A DNA stretch of 64,000 nt from positions 1 through 64,000 of the forward strand of contig CAZNXM010000001.1 in the NCBI GenBank assembly GCA_964577145.1, written 5' to 3'. Position 1 is the first letter of the stretch; the number at the start of each line of letters is the position of its first letter. The notes beneath the pieces are model-generated. The model saw only the letters and a program-made list of their open reading frames with translations. It was not told where the DNA came from and searched no databases. A program made the translations under genes and the position numbers. This DNA comes from MGIIa-K1 sp964577145 (GTDB lineage: Archaea > Thermoplasmatota > Poseidoniia > Poseidoniales > Poseidoniaceae). This document shows, piece after piece, positions 63,965 to 64,000 of this stretch.

Positions 63965-64000
63965 TCAAGCATCGCCTGTTTTGTCCTCTTCGGAAACGAT
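63965..64000 (-). CDS. C-terminal tail of a gene running off the window
   Basis: On the minus strand the frame IVSEEDKTGDA ends at a TGA at 63965-63967. An acidic tail and its position 48 bases upstream of the DUF373 start fit the end of a co-directional gene. Only 11 codons are visible, so this is tentative. Confidence 0.3.
   Translation of the reverse strand: MVSEEDKTGDA

Noticed and set aside
1..64000. CRISPR array, insertion sequence, integrase or prophage
   Set aside because: No regularly spaced direct repeats, transposase, integrase or phage structural genes were seen anywhere in the window.

Overview
This window looks like chromosomal DNA from an uncultured planktonic euryarchaeon, most likely Marine Group II (Candidatus Poseidoniales) or a close relative. 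Archaeal markers seen directly are transcription factor B, both subunits of DNA topoisomerase VI, a clamp-loader (RFC-like) subunit, the archaeal 4-phosphopantoate--beta-alanine ligase, a Pcc1-like protein and a DUF373 protein. They are mixed with bacterial-type genes (HIT, PlsC-like acyltransferase, GcvH, RNase HI, ATP-PEPCK, GlmM) and with very large secreted beta-rich proteins, a combination typical of Marine Group II. The lineage call is inference from gene content. Two 100-base runs of N (25750-25849 and 49065-49164) show that this is a scaffold.

Layout. 1-7000: clamp-loader fragment, tRNA-Arg, a membrane protein, a SdhA-fold flavoprotein without the usual active-site residues, a HIT protein and an ester-lipid-type acyltransferase. 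7100-12100: a 1667-residue secreted protein with a VWA domain inside a beta-propeller. 12100-20000 (minus): an ArsR-like regulator, a membrane protein, top6A/top6B, a TVP38-like protein and a swivel-first aconitase-family fusion. 20100-24500: TFB, a helical-repeat-like protein and a secreted protein. 24500-31100: small membrane proteins, a GalU-type nucleotidyltransferase and RNase HI (both cut by a gap), GcvH, a THEP1-like NTPase, an orphan-looking N6-adenine methyltransferase, two TerB-like proteins and a glutaredoxin. 31100-33100: a sugar-nucleotide/GtrA operon. 33100-37000: uncharacterised coiled-coil proteins around an isocitrate/isopropylmalate-type dehydrogenase. 37000-44040: CoA and NAD biosynthesis genes, an amine-oxidase-like flavoprotein, exonuclease III, Pcc1, HflX and a beta-propeller. 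44040-45040: no protein gene, but a GC-rich, hairpin-packed segment that I interpret as one large structured RNA. 45040-64000: fumarase, a sulfotransferase, isoaspartyl peptidase, cyclophilin, a giant secreted CARDB/PPC protein, PEPCK, a 1270-residue polytopic membrane protein, GlmM plus a GlmU-like beta-helix protein, small regulators and a DUF373 protein.

Central-carbon enzymes (aconitase family, isocitrate/isopropylmalate-type dehydrogenase, fumarase, PEPCK) lie scattered rather than in one operon. Sugar-nucleotide, GtrA, GlmM/GlmU-like and sulfotransferase genes suggest an anionic, possibly sulfated, cell-surface glycan. Many genes on one strand overlap by ATGA or sit within 10-20 bases, and clear Shine-Dalgarno sequences are present (for example before 2670 and 4783). 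The most notable unexplained element is the candidate RNA at 44141-44940. It has a 9-bp end-to-end helix, a second long-range helix and ten CUUCGG hairpin loops. Whether it is an expanded RNase P RNA or something new is the main open question.
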